The notes under the pieces were generated by a model. The model searched no databases, was not told where the DNA came from, and was given only the letters and a program-made list of their open reading frames with translations. From Usnea hakonensis (taxonomy: Eukaryota > Ascomycota > Lecanoromycetes > Lecanorales > Parmeliaceae): a stretch of DNA of 64,000 nt. This document shows, piece after piece, positions 24,777-35,818 of this stretch. Position 1 is the first letter of the stretch. Every line of letters starts with the position of its first letter. The stretch is taken from contig BLJB01000016.1 of NCBI GenBank assembly GCA_013423325.1, positions 62,001-126,000 of the forward strand, read 5' to 3'. A program made the position numbers and the translations under genes.

Positions 24777-25764
24777 CTATGTCTGCATCTGAAGCGTCGC
24801 ACCCCCATCGACGAGCCAGCCAGCACCCGTCACGTAACTTGATCTGGGACTACTGAGAAACATTATCACGTCCGAGATCTCTTCCTGCTTGGCTATCCGT
24901 CCCATCGGCACCACTCTTTTCATAATCTCCCCCAGTTGCGGATCTCCTTGCACAGCTCGATCGACCATGGGCGTTTCGACCCAGGATGGGCAGATAGCAT
25001 TCACTCGGATCTGGTGGGGCGCGTTATCCAAGGCTAATCTACTTTGAGCAGCTGCATCTCATCAATACCATCACTTGTAAACTTACCAGCGTTCCGAGTC
25101 ATTCCCAAAACAGCATGCTTTGAGGCGGTGTATTGGACAATGTTGGGTGTCGCAACGTAGGAGTTGCATGAGCCTAGGTTGATAATGACCCCTCTTCCGA
25201 TATCACGGGGTCCGTTCCGCCCGTTCACAGTAGCAACTTCCTGATTCTTCATGGCAGCACTGACGGCGCGCAAGGAAAGAAGCGTGCCTTTGACGTTGAC
25301 CCTCCAAAATCGCTCGAATTCATCCAGTGACACAGCAGCAATTTCTCGTGGATCTTGGACTCCGACCTACCCCTATCGTCAGAATTGATTTGAGCCAATC
25401 GGCCAGCGCCCACGTGGCTTCAAACCCCAGCACTGTTGACACAGTAGTCGATTCTTCCAAACTGCTTTACCGTGGCATCGACCATTGCTTGAACCGAGTT
25501 TTCGTCGGCTACGTCCACGGCCATGGCGTGGGCTGTGTAGTTTGGGCTGGACGCATATCTTGAGCTTTCTTTCGCAGCTGACTGGGCCGAAGTCTCATCA
25601 ATGTCTGCAAACATGACCCCTGCGGCACCTTCGGCGGCGTAGGCAAATCCGCAATCACGTCCGATGCCACTACCTTATTTCCTTCGCATAAGTCTTGGCT
25701 CGTACGGGACTGTCGAAAGGGACTCACCGGCACCAGTCACCAAGGCAAAACCATTAATATTCAT
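24777..25764 (-). CDS. Classical short-chain dehydrogenase/reductase
   Basis: Four minus-strand exons, 25764-25728, 25673-25426, 25366-25087 and 25033-24777, give 273 aa. Introns are 53-59 nt. The N-terminal Rossmann motif TGAGSGIG is assembled across intron 1, and VDVADENS (Asp for the cofactor), NSAG, the catalytic Ser in NLGSCNS and the YTASK Tyr/Lys pair, 13 residues after that Ser, are all present. The C-terminal IRVNAICPSWVETPM and YVTGAGWLVDGG segments match classical (FabG-like) SDRs. It is an NAD(P)-dependent oxidoreductase of unknown substrate. It lies head to tail behind the PKS on the same strand, 1.8 kb upstream of the PKS start, so it is a reasonable tailoring candidate. Confidence 0.88.
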
Positions 25765-27661
25765 TGTTGCTGCAGAGTTGGCGTGGTGTCGTTCACAGGA
25801 TCAGGGCAGCCGACCTTTGTAGTCTAGACGGTTGTCGAAACGAAAGGATCATGCGTGCCAGCATTGGTAAGGCGGGCTTTGACAGGCCAGCTTGGATGAC
25901 TTTTTTATGAGTCAAGTTGACAAAGGATTGCTGTGCGCTTGTGCCAGGCGATGCAGATGGAGATTTGGGGATTGATTGGAGGATAACTGAATTGGAGGGA
26001 TTATTATTATTAGTATTAGATGGGATCTAGAAGTCAGGATGTCAAACCCATGGTTGTTGTTCCTTGTTAGTAGGGTAGGTACCTTAGTGTCACATTATTA
26101 TGAGATGCAGCGGTGAGCTGTGCTCGGCGATGCTGTTTAGTGAGCACTTAGTGAGCCTTTAGCTTTTGGCTACTCTAGAGGTTGCTTACACACATTGGCG
26201 CAGAAAAAGGATGCCTGCATATCACAAGGTTATCACAAGGTCAAGGTCAAGGTCTGGGAGGAAATTTGATGGTGATTGGTACTGCGGAAGCTACATGCAA
26301 CCACAGAGCATGCTGGAATGAGTAAAGTAGGGTAAATAGCGTCAATGTCCCAACTGAAGATAATTCCTAATTCTGGAATTTTCGCGAAGCTTAACCAAAA
26401 CCCGTCAGGGATAATAGTAATAGTACTCGGATGGACGGATGTAACCAGTGATGAAGATTGCTATCTTCTTATGGAAGGATTCGAGGCAATGTTCGTTTAG
26501 TACGGGGAAGAAGGAGAGAAGGATGATACGTATATGGCGATGCCCGTTGTGAAGGCGGCTGTGAGTCTCGGCTATGTCATTGATTGGCAGGGGAAGAAGA
26601 GAAAGAGATGCCTCAGAATCTTGATCCATGTCTTTGTGTCTTGTGGGTCCGGAAGGATCAGATTATTCAACTTGCACATGATGAGTTCGCATGCATGAAG
26701 CAACAGTAATTTCGTCAAGTCAAGAGTAATATCCTTATAGGGAATGTTCCGATGGATGCCGGAATACCGTGTCTCATTAGAGGCCTTGATTGGATCATTG
26801 TATCTCAGCTATTTTCTGATTGGAAGGAAATAAATGCTTCCATGCTTCCATGCTTCAAATGAGCCATGGACGAGTAGAGTAAGGTAAGGTAAGTAGGGTG
26901 GGATGAAAGAAAGCAACCATTGAATGAGAAGCTAAGCCTCGGCACAGCCGGTATTGGTACGAAAATAATGTTTCAGGTGTCCAAGATTTTTGTTTTAGTC
27001 AAAATCTTAGCCTTTCGCTATGGGAAGGTTCCCCGAGATGGTGGTTTGCCACTTGCCAAAGCCACCTGCCGTTCCGCACCGTATGCAAGTCCCGCTCTGT
27101 TTCTTAAAGTACGCTAGTAGAGCCCTACGTTATGACACTCTTACCTTACCTTAGAATACTAGCTCTTCCCGTCTGACAACAATCATGCATGCGGGCCAGC
27201 ATTCATATTTCACATCGTCCACACCAATCGGTATAAGCTGCCTCCAACCCCTGACACACCGACACAAACTAGACACTGCACGTAAGTTTTAGCCTGCACA
27301 TGGTGCAGCCTTGGAAAGCTGCCACACGATTTCCGTAATCATAGGGTATTCTAATTTCAACATAGCCAGTCTTGCTTGCTCATGATTCCATGTCTTCTCG
27401 TGCGGCGTGCAGCCTCGATGAGACCATGCTGCATACCCTATCATTATGCCTGCTGTGCAATATTTGCCGCCGCATGGTATTCGTAACCGAGTCTGCTCAG
27501 GCTGAAAAACAGTCCTCAAGCTGTCACTTGAAATCTATTTTTTCCTTGTTAAAAACCTATTGGCTATTTCAGCCCTGTGATGCAGTTCAGGGCTTAGCTA
27601 CTTGAATTTTGAATGCAAATCCGAATAGCCTCTCTATCTCTACATACCTCCCTGTAGAGTC
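25765..27661. other. Divergent intergenic region between SDR and MFS genes
   Basis: A 1.9 kb AT-rich spacer that must hold the promoters of the minus-strand SDR and the plus-strand MFS gene. It has direct repeats such as ATCACAAGGTTATCACAAGGTCAAGGTCAAGG (26220-26251) and CTTCCATGCTTCCATGCTTC (26835-26855), plus TAAGGTA-type motifs at 26075, 26880 and 27140. No coding region is supported. Confidence 0.5.
26220..26252. repeat. Short direct repeat (TATCACAAGG / TCAAGG)
   Basis: ATCACAAGGTT is followed directly by ATCACAAGGTC and two AAGGTC units, a small imperfect tandem repeat in the shared SDR/MFS upstream region. Clustered direct repeats can be factor-binding sites, but there is no other evidence here. 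Confidence 0.5.
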
Positions 27662-29490
27662 ATGTCCAACGACCGCTCCCTTACTCGCCTAGAATCTCCT
27701 CCCAGCTCGGAGATCACTTTTGCTCATTCTCACAATGGCCATGATCGAGCTGTTGACGAACTTGATGGAATATCCCCACAGATGGAGACACTCGATGCGA
27801 GAAAGCCAAGGTCAATGAAAGGCATCACATGGTTCTGTGTCGTTCTTTCGCTGCTCTCTTCCATATTCTTATTCGCCTTGGACAATACAGTCGTAGCAGA
27901 TGTACAACCAAGTATCATCAAGACTTTAGGTGAAATCGAAAAGTTACCCTGGATATCAGTCGCATTCGCGCTGGGAGCTATATCTGTCAATCTTTTCTGG
28001 TCTGTCTCTTAAGATGCTTGTGAATTGGCATTGGCTGACACGAAGAATTAGGAGCCAGCTGTATGGAAACTTCAATAGCAAGCTTCTCTTTATCTCGAGC
28101 GTGATTTTGTTTGAAGTAGGATCAGCGGTATGCGGTGGGGCCCCTACCATGAACGCCTTGATCGTTGGTCGAGCAATCTGCGGGGTTGGAGGCATGGGCC
28201 TCTATCTCGGGACAATGAACATGATGTCCAATCTCACGAGCGAAGCGGAACGCCCTGTGTACTTGAGTTTTGTCGGTTTAACATGGGGTCTTGGTACGGT
28301 GTAGGTGATATTCATGCTGATGGTAGTACCGTTGCTAATGCCCGACAAGCTTAGGGCCAATCATAGGAGGGGCATTTGCCGTCAGCTCAGCGACCTGGCG
28401 CTGGTCATTCTACATTAATCTATGTGTCGGTGCTGCCGCTGCTCCGGCCTATATCTTCCTACTTCCCTCCCACAGCCCACGCCCAAGCCTCGGTATCATA
28501 CCCCGTGTCCGCGAGCTTGATTTCTTGGGCGCGGTACTCATCACCGGAGCCCTCGTGAGTCTAGTCATGGCTATTGCGTTCGGTGGGGGCGTCTTTAGCT
28601 GGAGCAGTGGCCAGATCATTGGGCTTTTTATCTGCACGGGCGTGCTCTGGATCGCCTTCATTGCGCAACAAGCATTTTGCTTTTTGACCGACGTGGATCG
28701 CCGCCTATTCCCAGTCGACTTCCTCAAGTCCTGGGAAATGGACTTACTATTTGCGCAAATGGCAGCGTCGCAGGTAGTGGTCTATGTGCCCATCTACTTC
28801 ATCCCGCTCTACTTCCAATTCGTCCGCGGCGACTCGGCGTTGGAAGCTGGTGTACGCCTGTTGCCATTCGTCTTGCTGCTGGTATTTGGAGTCATCTTCA
28901 ATGGTGCTATGATGGGCAAATTGGGATACTACATGCCATGGTATCTCCTCGGTGGCGTTCTCTCCGTCATTGGTGGAGCTCTTCTCTTCACAGTCACCCC
29001 AGACACCAGCACAAGCCGCATCTATGGCTACACCGTCTTTCCGGCTCTCGGTGCGGGGCTCTTCTCCCAAGCTTCCTTTCCCGTTGCTCAGGTGAAAGTC
29101 AGCCCCAACATGATACCAAGAGCGGTGGCGTTCATCGGCTGTGCCCAGATCGGCGGAATAGCGCTGGCACTGGCCATTTCGAACAGCGTCTTTTTGAACG
29201 AAGCGACGAGCAAAATCTCGCAGATCCTGCCCTCCGTTCCGCGCAGTGTGGTCCAGCAAGACATCTCCGGGGCTGGCGGTCCGTTTCTCGAGACTCTGGG
29301 ATCTGCAGATCGGACAAGAGTGCTGGCTGCGATTGTTCAGAGTATCGATAATATATATGCCATGGTGATTGCTGCGGGGGGACTGGCGGTGGTTTTGTCG
29401 TTCTTCATGAGAAGGGAAAAGCTTTTTGTTCAGTCATCGGGAACGGCTGGTGGTGGTGTTGGGGAGAAGATGGAAATGGCGAGCGCCTGA
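27662..29490 (+). CDS. MFS transporter, DHA2-like (14 TM)
   Basis: Three exons, 27662-27999, 28052-28293 and 28355-29490, give 571 aa. Introns of 52 and 61 nt rejoin LFW/SQLYGNFNSK and GLG/PIIGGAF. After a hydrophilic N-terminus of about 55 residues, TM1 carries LFALDNTVVADVQP, the DHA family equivalent of the LDxTIV motif. The GR-ICGVGGMGLY region is the usual motif near TM4-5, and GPIIGGAFA with WRWSFYINL is the motif C region typical of antiporters. The protein length and hydrophobicity pattern fit the 14-TM drug:H+ antiporter-2 group common in fungal biosynthetic clusters. It probably exports a small molecule at the plasma membrane. It lies divergent from the SDR and about 4.7 kb from the PKS start, so export of the PKS product is plausible but unproven. 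Confidence 0.88.
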
Positions 29491-29782
29491 GCAGGATATC
29501 TCATGCGAAATAGGCAGACTGGTTGTAAGATTACAAAGAAAGATTCAGCAGTCATTCTAGATCATTGTTATGCAGGATCTTCGTGTGTCCAATATCGGGA
29601 TGAAACAGATTTCGCTTCCACTGAGTTCCCGGTCAGAACGAAAAAGCTTCATTCACATCTCTTCCCAAGGTAATCTCTATGTGTATAGTAGCGTCCATGG
29701 CAAATTTCCAAGTACGCCCCCAGAAATCGAAGAGAAAGACAAAGCATAGACCTATACCAGACCTCGAATCCAAAATCATCCA

Positions 29783-30557
29783 TCACCTCCCCTCCCCCTC
29801 CCCAAACTCCCTCCCCAAACTCCCCATCTCAGGCCCCACCACCCTCCCCTGAACCTTCACCTCCCCCACATCCAAAATGACAAACAACATCCTCCCCGCC
29901 CGCGTCCCTCCCCCCGTCACATTCCGCCACTGATGCATCCCCGCCCGGTTCACAACCACGTCTCCCGGCCGCAGCACGCGCGTCTCGCCGCCGTCGAGCG
30001 CCATTTCGAACTCGCCTTCGCAGACGGTGCCGTAGGCGAGGCAGAGGGAGCGGTGCATGACGGAGACGGCGCCGGGGGCGAAGTCGATTTGCCGGACTAT
30101 GGTGCCGTGGGGGATGGAGAGTCCTGGCTGGGGAGAGGGGTTAGCCCAGGAGGGGGAAAAAAGAAAGAGGGGGGGGGAAGGGGAAATGCAAGTAAAATTT
30201 CATAGAAAAAGCAAATCCCCACTGGGAAAAAAAAATCTCGGAAAGGAAAAAGAAAAAGAACAGACTCACAACACACTCCTCCGCCATCTCAAAATCATTC
30301 TTCCCCCCAGTCCCAACCCCATCATCGAACCCCAACTCCACCGGATGACACTGCGTGCTATAAACGATGTTCTGGGCCGCGGCGCCATCGACAAGGACGG
30401 CATGATGGCTGCCGCGGTCGGAGCGGACGAAGACGGATTGGCCGGCGCTGTTGTAGCCTGTGATGTGGCGCGTGGGCGGGGCGAGGCCGGTGCCGGGGAA
30501 TTGGGTGAAGGGGCCGGATGTGGAGGGGGAGGGGGAGGGGGATGGGGTGGAGGACAT
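29783..30557 (-). CDS. Cupin-domain protein
   Basis: Minus strand, exons 30557-30270 and 30127-29783, give 210 aa starting MSSTPSPSPSPST. The 142-nt intron (GTGAGT...CCCCAG) is long for this window and filled with T- and C-runs that contain other possible acceptors. The C-terminal half is a cupin_2 barrel: QIDFAPGAVSVMHRSLCLAYGTVCEGEFEMALDG, then LRPGDVVVNRAGMHQWRN, the metal-site region where His and Glu ligands lie. This form, with MHR-x-x-Cys-LAYG in place of MHRT-SLDYG, is common among small cupins in fungal secondary-metabolite clusters, where some act as dehydratases, cyclases or oxygenases. No reaction can be assigned. It lies tail to tail with the MFS gene. Confidence 0.82.
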
Positions 30558-31061
30558 GGTTGGTTGGTTGTGTGGGTGGGGTGTTGGGATTGTTTTTTTG
30601 AAAGGAGATGGATAGAGGAGACGAATAAAGGAGATGGATGGATGGGGTTTGGTATGGGGTTTTGGGATTGAATGGTATTCTCTCTCTCTTTTTTTATAGT
30701 GTGAGTGAGAAGGCATCCTCCGCTGCGGCTGTACAGTAGTCTCACCCGAATCATTCTACGCCATCTGTTGTGAAGAATCTAGAACCCTTTCCCCGGGCCG
30801 CACGATCCACTCCATTGCTCTATTGGACCTCCTTGCTTCACCTTATGTTGCGGTGATGGTTTGAATCTTGTGATTGTAAAATAACATACCTTACTCTACG
30901 GCGTATTTAATTACGAAGCTAGCGCACACTAATCACTTACGAATGACGCAATCATTCACTAGCGACTTGAACATCCAGATTTCTTGGTCTTCTTCACTAA
31001 CGCCTTGTACATTCTTCTTCTATTTCTTTTGGCAAGACATCAATCAGTCCACACTCTTTCA
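30558..31061. other. Intergenic
   Basis: Upstream of the cupin gene and downstream of the next minus-strand SDR. It has a CT-rich run at about 30680-30695 and CATACCTTACTCTACGGC at about 30884-30901. No gene is supported. Confidence 0.45.
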
Positions 31062-32313
31062 TCAGGATGATAAAGCCTTTAGGTCAAATTTCTCGCCCAC
31101 AAGCCCCTCGCTCAGAGCCCAAAGCCTTTCGGCTTTTGCCATATCCGAGGCGTACGCGGCAGGTGGTGCAGGCTGGCAGTTCTCGAGGACATACGGTTGG
31201 GTTTCTATGATTGATGGACAGTGAATCAAAAGCTGAAAGAGAGAAAAAAAAGGTCGCCCAACACTCACCATTAAGCTCGGGATCAAAAGCGCAGACTACT
31301 ATTGGTCCTGCGCCTGTCTCAGCAGTCTTGGTCAATAGACCGGACTTCTTAATTGCAGCGACTCGGGCCTCAGGGTAGTGCCTGCCAATCTCGGTCAAGA
31401 TGCCTGTATCAAATCTGAGTCAGCAACTTGAAAGTATGGCCGACGAGTATGGCAAACCGCCAGGATGAACGGCATTGGTCAAAAGACCCCTCTTTGCCAA
31501 ATGCTCGTTCATGTAATAGGTGAAAAGGATCATTGCCGTTTTCGACTGCCCATATCCTGCTTCGGGGATGTATGGTTTGTCCGTAGCCACTCCCAACTTC
31601 TGGAGGAAGGCAACATTCGGCTTTTGATCTTCCGGAAGGGGCTTTCCGTCAAAGTTCAGATCATCAAAGCGAACTGCCTGGAGATGGTGCCAGCCCGCGG
31701 TATTGTTGACAATGCGAGTAGAGCCTGGGGGGTTCTTTTTTGCCGAGGCAAGTATCTTGGGAAGGATGAGGTTGGTGAGCAAGAAATGACCTAGATAGTT
31801 TGTTGCAAAATGCAACTCCAGACCAGAGGATGTCAATGTTCGTTCTTGTACGGCCATGATACCACCATTGTTGATGAGGATGTCGATTTCTCCTGGAAAG
31901 GAATTTATCTCTTTGGCAGCTGCCCTGACGGACTCTTGGTCTGCAAGATCAAGGTAAACGGTACGTAGATTCACAGAGGGGAATTGGGAGCTCAACGAGT
32001 TGGTGACCTCGTCGATCTTGGCCTTGGAGCGGTATGTGAGAATCAATTCGGCAGGTCCTTGTGATGCGATACCATGAGCAGTTGCAGCGCCCAGGCCGGC
32101 GGGATTGAGGCCAGTGATGAGGACTAGAAACATTGGTCATCGATCAAGTCACGCGGGCAGAGAAGGCAGACTACAGACTACAGACTGCAACGTTGGGCCA
32201 TGAACGGTAGGTGTAAGTCAAAACATACTTGTCTTGCCCCGAACCTGGCTTTTGAATTCTTTTGCGGCCTCTGTTGCAGTAAGCCCTTCGTTCAGAGAAG
32301 CGCTCCGAGCCAT
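31062..32313 (-). CDS. Short-chain dehydrogenase, retinol-dehydrogenase-like
   Basis: Four minus-strand exons, 32313-32229, 32123-31458, 31403-31269 and 31204-31062, give 342 aa from MARSASLNEGL. Introns are 105, 54 and 64 nt, and all junctions fall in phase (ILITGLN, HPGGILTEIG, LNETQPYVLENC). It carries the cofactor motif TGLNPAGLG, LDLADQES, INNGGIMA, the TNYLGHFLLTNL helix and YGQSK with the catalytic Tyr and Lys. This arrangement, with the C-terminal HPGG and ENCQPAPPAA...AERLWALSE segments, matches fungal retinol-dehydrogenase/WWOX-like SDRs. The position of the usual catalytic Ser (second Ser of NVSS) reads Ala within NNTAGWHH, preceded by Thr. So it may be weakly active, use Thr, or have another role. 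It lies in the PKS neighbourhood as a possible tailoring enzyme. Confidence 0.85.
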
Positions 32314-33925
32314 ATCGGCAGTATTGCAGAGATGACAGCTAAGGAAAGCGACAAGATGTTGGGCACCAAAGCAGCACAATATTATTAATGACTCCGTGTG
32401 CAAGGTAGGAAGTTTGGAAAGGAGATATAATGGAATGGTGATTGATGGATTTCTCTAATACGCTATCGTTATGTCATTATTGTTACGGATTCGAAACGGT
32501 AAAGAGGCTGAATCGGTGTAAAGATGAAAGCGGTAAGCTAAGGCAATATTACTTGCCTTAGGCCGAAGAAGGTAGTCCCGCGCTAGGAAGGCCCGTAGTT
32601 TGACGCTTGAAACAAGAAGAGGGAAGAGGTGACCGACTGTCAAACATGAGGTACAGTACGTTGCATGGCTGAGGTATGATATGATTCCTCAGCCCTCTCC
32701 TAAACGGAGACAGATGATTGGCCCAAGGTAGCGACAAGGTTTGAGTTGTGAGTTGGCGCACAGAATGAAGATGATTAGTTTAGTGTGAAAGTAAACACTT
32801 TAGCTTCGATTCTAATCATGAGGGATGAGGGATGATCGATGTTCGATTTGCTTTCTTTCTTTCACTCTTTCTCTTTTCGATGTCAATAAATTAAATCTTA
32901 CATCCGTATATCCGACACCACCAAAATCAATTTCCATTTTCCATCTTTTTCATTTTCTCATACACACCAAAACAACATTCAATATTATTATTATAATTAT
33001 TGATTCGCACACCATCTATTGACTCTTTTCTTATTCTTAGAATCAAGGGAGCATGGTATATGATCCTGCCGCGTGGATAACGGAATGACATGGCTTCTTC
33101 CATAGACCACAGCTGTGTCACTGCCCAGAAGACTAATGCAGCCTCCAAAAAACCGATTACGGAGCATCCGAGACTTGCTTAGACTCTTGCTTGCGACAGC
33201 TGCGGCGTTCCTTCCTGTCGCACCTAGGCTCAGCTCCTTGAATACTCTCATTCATTGGCTCCCTAGCATCCATTTTATAATATTATATGCAGGATGCGAG
33301 TTGAGTAATTGCCGAAGGATTCCTGCACGAAACTAGCCATACTCCCCAAGGATCAAGGTAGCTCGATGTTGACCAAAGTGGGTGGTGAGTGGTGACAGGT
33401 GAGGGGCACTAAAAGTCTGAGGGGAGACAATTGCACCGCATCAGTCCCAAGTGCTCACATCGAAACATTCATCTCGCATCATTTACTCTTCTCATAGTAT
33501 TCCTCGGCTTCTACTACGGCCAGTATCGTGCATCACGCGCATTCGTTGGATTCGACACACCTCGAACCATACACTAATCTAGAGCTGCCACCCTCGCAGC
33601 GTGCAGTAGGTCGTACTCTTCATCCCCATAATCCCCGGACCAAAGACTCTTGTTTCCAATAATAAACTGTGCCACATCCGCCGCATTCTGTTGCATCTTT
33701 GATCGGTCAGCACCAACTGGGACACTGCCATGGTAGTGTGTTAGAGTTTGCTCTGTCATCTCATCTTTCCTCCTCAAAACCAAGGCCTGCCTCGGTTCAC
33801 ACATTTCTAAGGTTTCTGGGACATGTGCACTCCCCAGAACCCGAATCAATCCTTCTACACCTCACGTTCTCGCACAGACTCGATTTGTTCACCTCCAAAG
33901 CAGTGAGAACACCGCTGTATCAACC
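32314..33925. other. Divergent intergenic region
   Basis: A 1.6 kb AT-rich spacer upstream of both the minus-strand SDR and the plus-strand rhodopsin-domain gene. It includes an (ATT/TTA)-rich run near 32984-33003. An open minus-strand frame at 33849-33574 ends in a protein-like stretch but has no recognisable domain or start and was not accepted as a gene. Confidence 0.45.
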
Positions 33926-35234
33926 ATGGCTTCTGAGATATTTTCCGGTCCACTACCGCCGAACGAGAATGTTTCTTACAAGCTTCTGACCGTCATGATA
34001 ATCTTCCTTATTATGACCACTTTATTCTTTGTCCTTAGAATGTATGCAAAAATAAAGATAACCCGTAGTATTGGATGGGATGACCATCTCATAACCATGG
34101 CGTGGGTGAGTGATTTCTTCCCGCAATCATTTCTTCGACGTGTAATTGATCCTGTCAAGGTGTTCCTAGTCGTGAATCAATCTCTGACTTATGCTTCGAT
34201 TGCTTATGGGGTGGGCCGTCATGTCATTTATATTCCCCCGCTGCGCCTTGAGTACGCCGCGAAGCTCAATTTCATTGCTGAAATCCTCGAAGTCATCGAT
34301 TTGTATTTGGTCAAGGCTTCGCTGGCAATCCTAGTCCTTCGCATGAAGCCACGTCCATTGTTCCGGTGGATGATGTACGGTTGCCTCGTGCTCTTAACAG
34401 CAGTCAATGTGGGCGCTGTTATTGTCGAACTCGCACAATGCCGACCAATCCAGCTGAACTGGAATAAAGCGTTGGGAAGGGGCTCGTGCTGGTCAGGTCG
34501 TGTATTGCTCGTGTCAGCATACCTCGTGTCAGGTAGGTCTTGGGGCTCCAGTTCTCAATGTGCCTGCGTACTGAGGAATTCGAAAAGCAACTTCCATCCT
34601 CACCGACCTCTTGTATATCACTATTCCCATCTTCCATCTTTGGAACGTCCAGATCCATTGGAACACCAAAGTCGGAATTTTAGGCCTCATCAGTGTCGGC
34701 GTCATGTAAGTTGAGGATCCTGAGTGAGCTGATCCAGACTTGACTGAACCTCGCGACAGCTCCATCGCCTGCTCCATTTCTTGCTTCCCTTTCATTCCAA
34801 ATCTGGTGTCCCAAGACGCCACGTTCGATCTGGTGACTATCGCTTGCCTGAAGTAGTACGTAGAAGTTCACCCATCACTGCAACCCCGAAACATTATTAA
34901 TGTTTTCAACAGTGGCGAGCTCTACAGCACCTTCATCGTCGCCTGTCTCCCACCTATGCTCCCGATCTTCAAAATCCTGTCCAAACGCCTGACAGGCAAT
35001 TCCAGTGCCCCCACGCCAGGGACATGGGAAAGCCGTACCGCCAACAAACGCAAGGGAGCCCCCGACTACGAAATGCTCACAGGTGGTAAGGATGACGCTA
35101 CCGCCGCGAAGATGACTCCTACGCCTTCGTTATCAGACTCAACAACTGGCACGGTTGATATAGAGGCTGTGAATTTAGAGAAGGTCATCAGGAAGACCTC
35201 TGAGTTTCATGTTGAGAGCGATCAAGGGATATGA
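33926..35234 (+). CDS. Rhodopsin-domain (Pth11-like) 7-TM integral membrane protein
   Basis: Five exons, 33926-34105, 34160-34532, 34588-34705, 34760-34852 and 34913-35234, give 361 aa. Introns are 54-60 nt. Seven hydrophobic segments are seen. The pattern fits the fungal rhodopsin-domain/SAT4 family: RMYAKIKITRSIGWDDH after TM1, YGVGRHVIYI, AEILEVIDLYLVKASLAI, a CRPIQLNWN loop with the conserved Cys, and TDLLYITIPIFHLW near TM6. There is no N-terminal CFEM domain, unlike the founding Pth11 receptor. The tail of about 100 residues is hydrophilic, Ser/Thr-rich and cytosolic. The first intron is 54 nt, in phase 0 with no stop, so retention would insert 18 residues. Such proteins are candidate surface receptors; ligand and signalling are unknown here. 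Confidence 0.82.
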
Positions 35235-35818
35235 AGTTGGGTCAGCAAGGACTGTTTGGACATAGGATCGCTCACGGCTGCCTCAGCAGTCTCATAACGG
35301 TGAGTTGCAATGCCGACGCTCAGGAGGCAAACAACAGAGCGCAGTCTCCGCCCATACAACTTTGTCTGTGGGCAGAGAAAGACGTATCTTTACTTGCGAC
35401 GTCAATTGCCAGTGCACTCTATTATCTCATTAGCATTATACACTGTAAAAAAAAAAGGCCCTGGAGCGCAGTAGCTACGGAAAAGGAGCATAAAATGCCA
35501 TCAAATTGGTCCAACCATCGACCAAACCCTTGCGTTTAGATTGGGTGTAGCAGCGCTCCTCAACTACCCGAGCAATGACCAATACCATAAACCTAGATTG
35601 CCCGTAGCAAGCAAATGGAGTCCTGCATCTGAGTTCTTGGGCCGGCGATAGACACATCTATTAATAGCTACCCACCATTCAACGTCCTGTAAGAACTAAA
35701 AACAGTGGCCTCTCACAGCCCCCTACCTTACCGCGAAAATCTACTTTCTCTTTTCTTCACCCTTCTCTTTCTTTCTGCCACTGTTGTCTTTGCCCGTTTT
35801 TGGACTATTTAGCAGACC
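35235..35818. other. Intergenic
   Basis: The spacer holds the 3' end of the rhodopsin-domain gene and the promoter of the next SDR. CCCCTACCTTACCGCG occurs at about 35720-35735 and a pyrimidine-rich leader at 35745-35815. No gene is supported. Confidence 0.45.

Noticed and set aside
28747..29259. 170-codon minus-strand open frame inside the MFS gene
   Set aside because: It lies antisense to the MFS exon with His/Arg-rich composition typical of shadow frames.
30057..30671. 204-codon plus-strand frame opposite the cupin gene
   Set aside because: It is very Gly-rich with no domain; the minus-strand cupin has clear family motifs.
33574..33849. Minus-strand 91-codon frame ending in a protein-like stretch
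   Set aside because: It has no known domain, no clear start and no splice partner. It could be the tail of a lost gene but lacks support.
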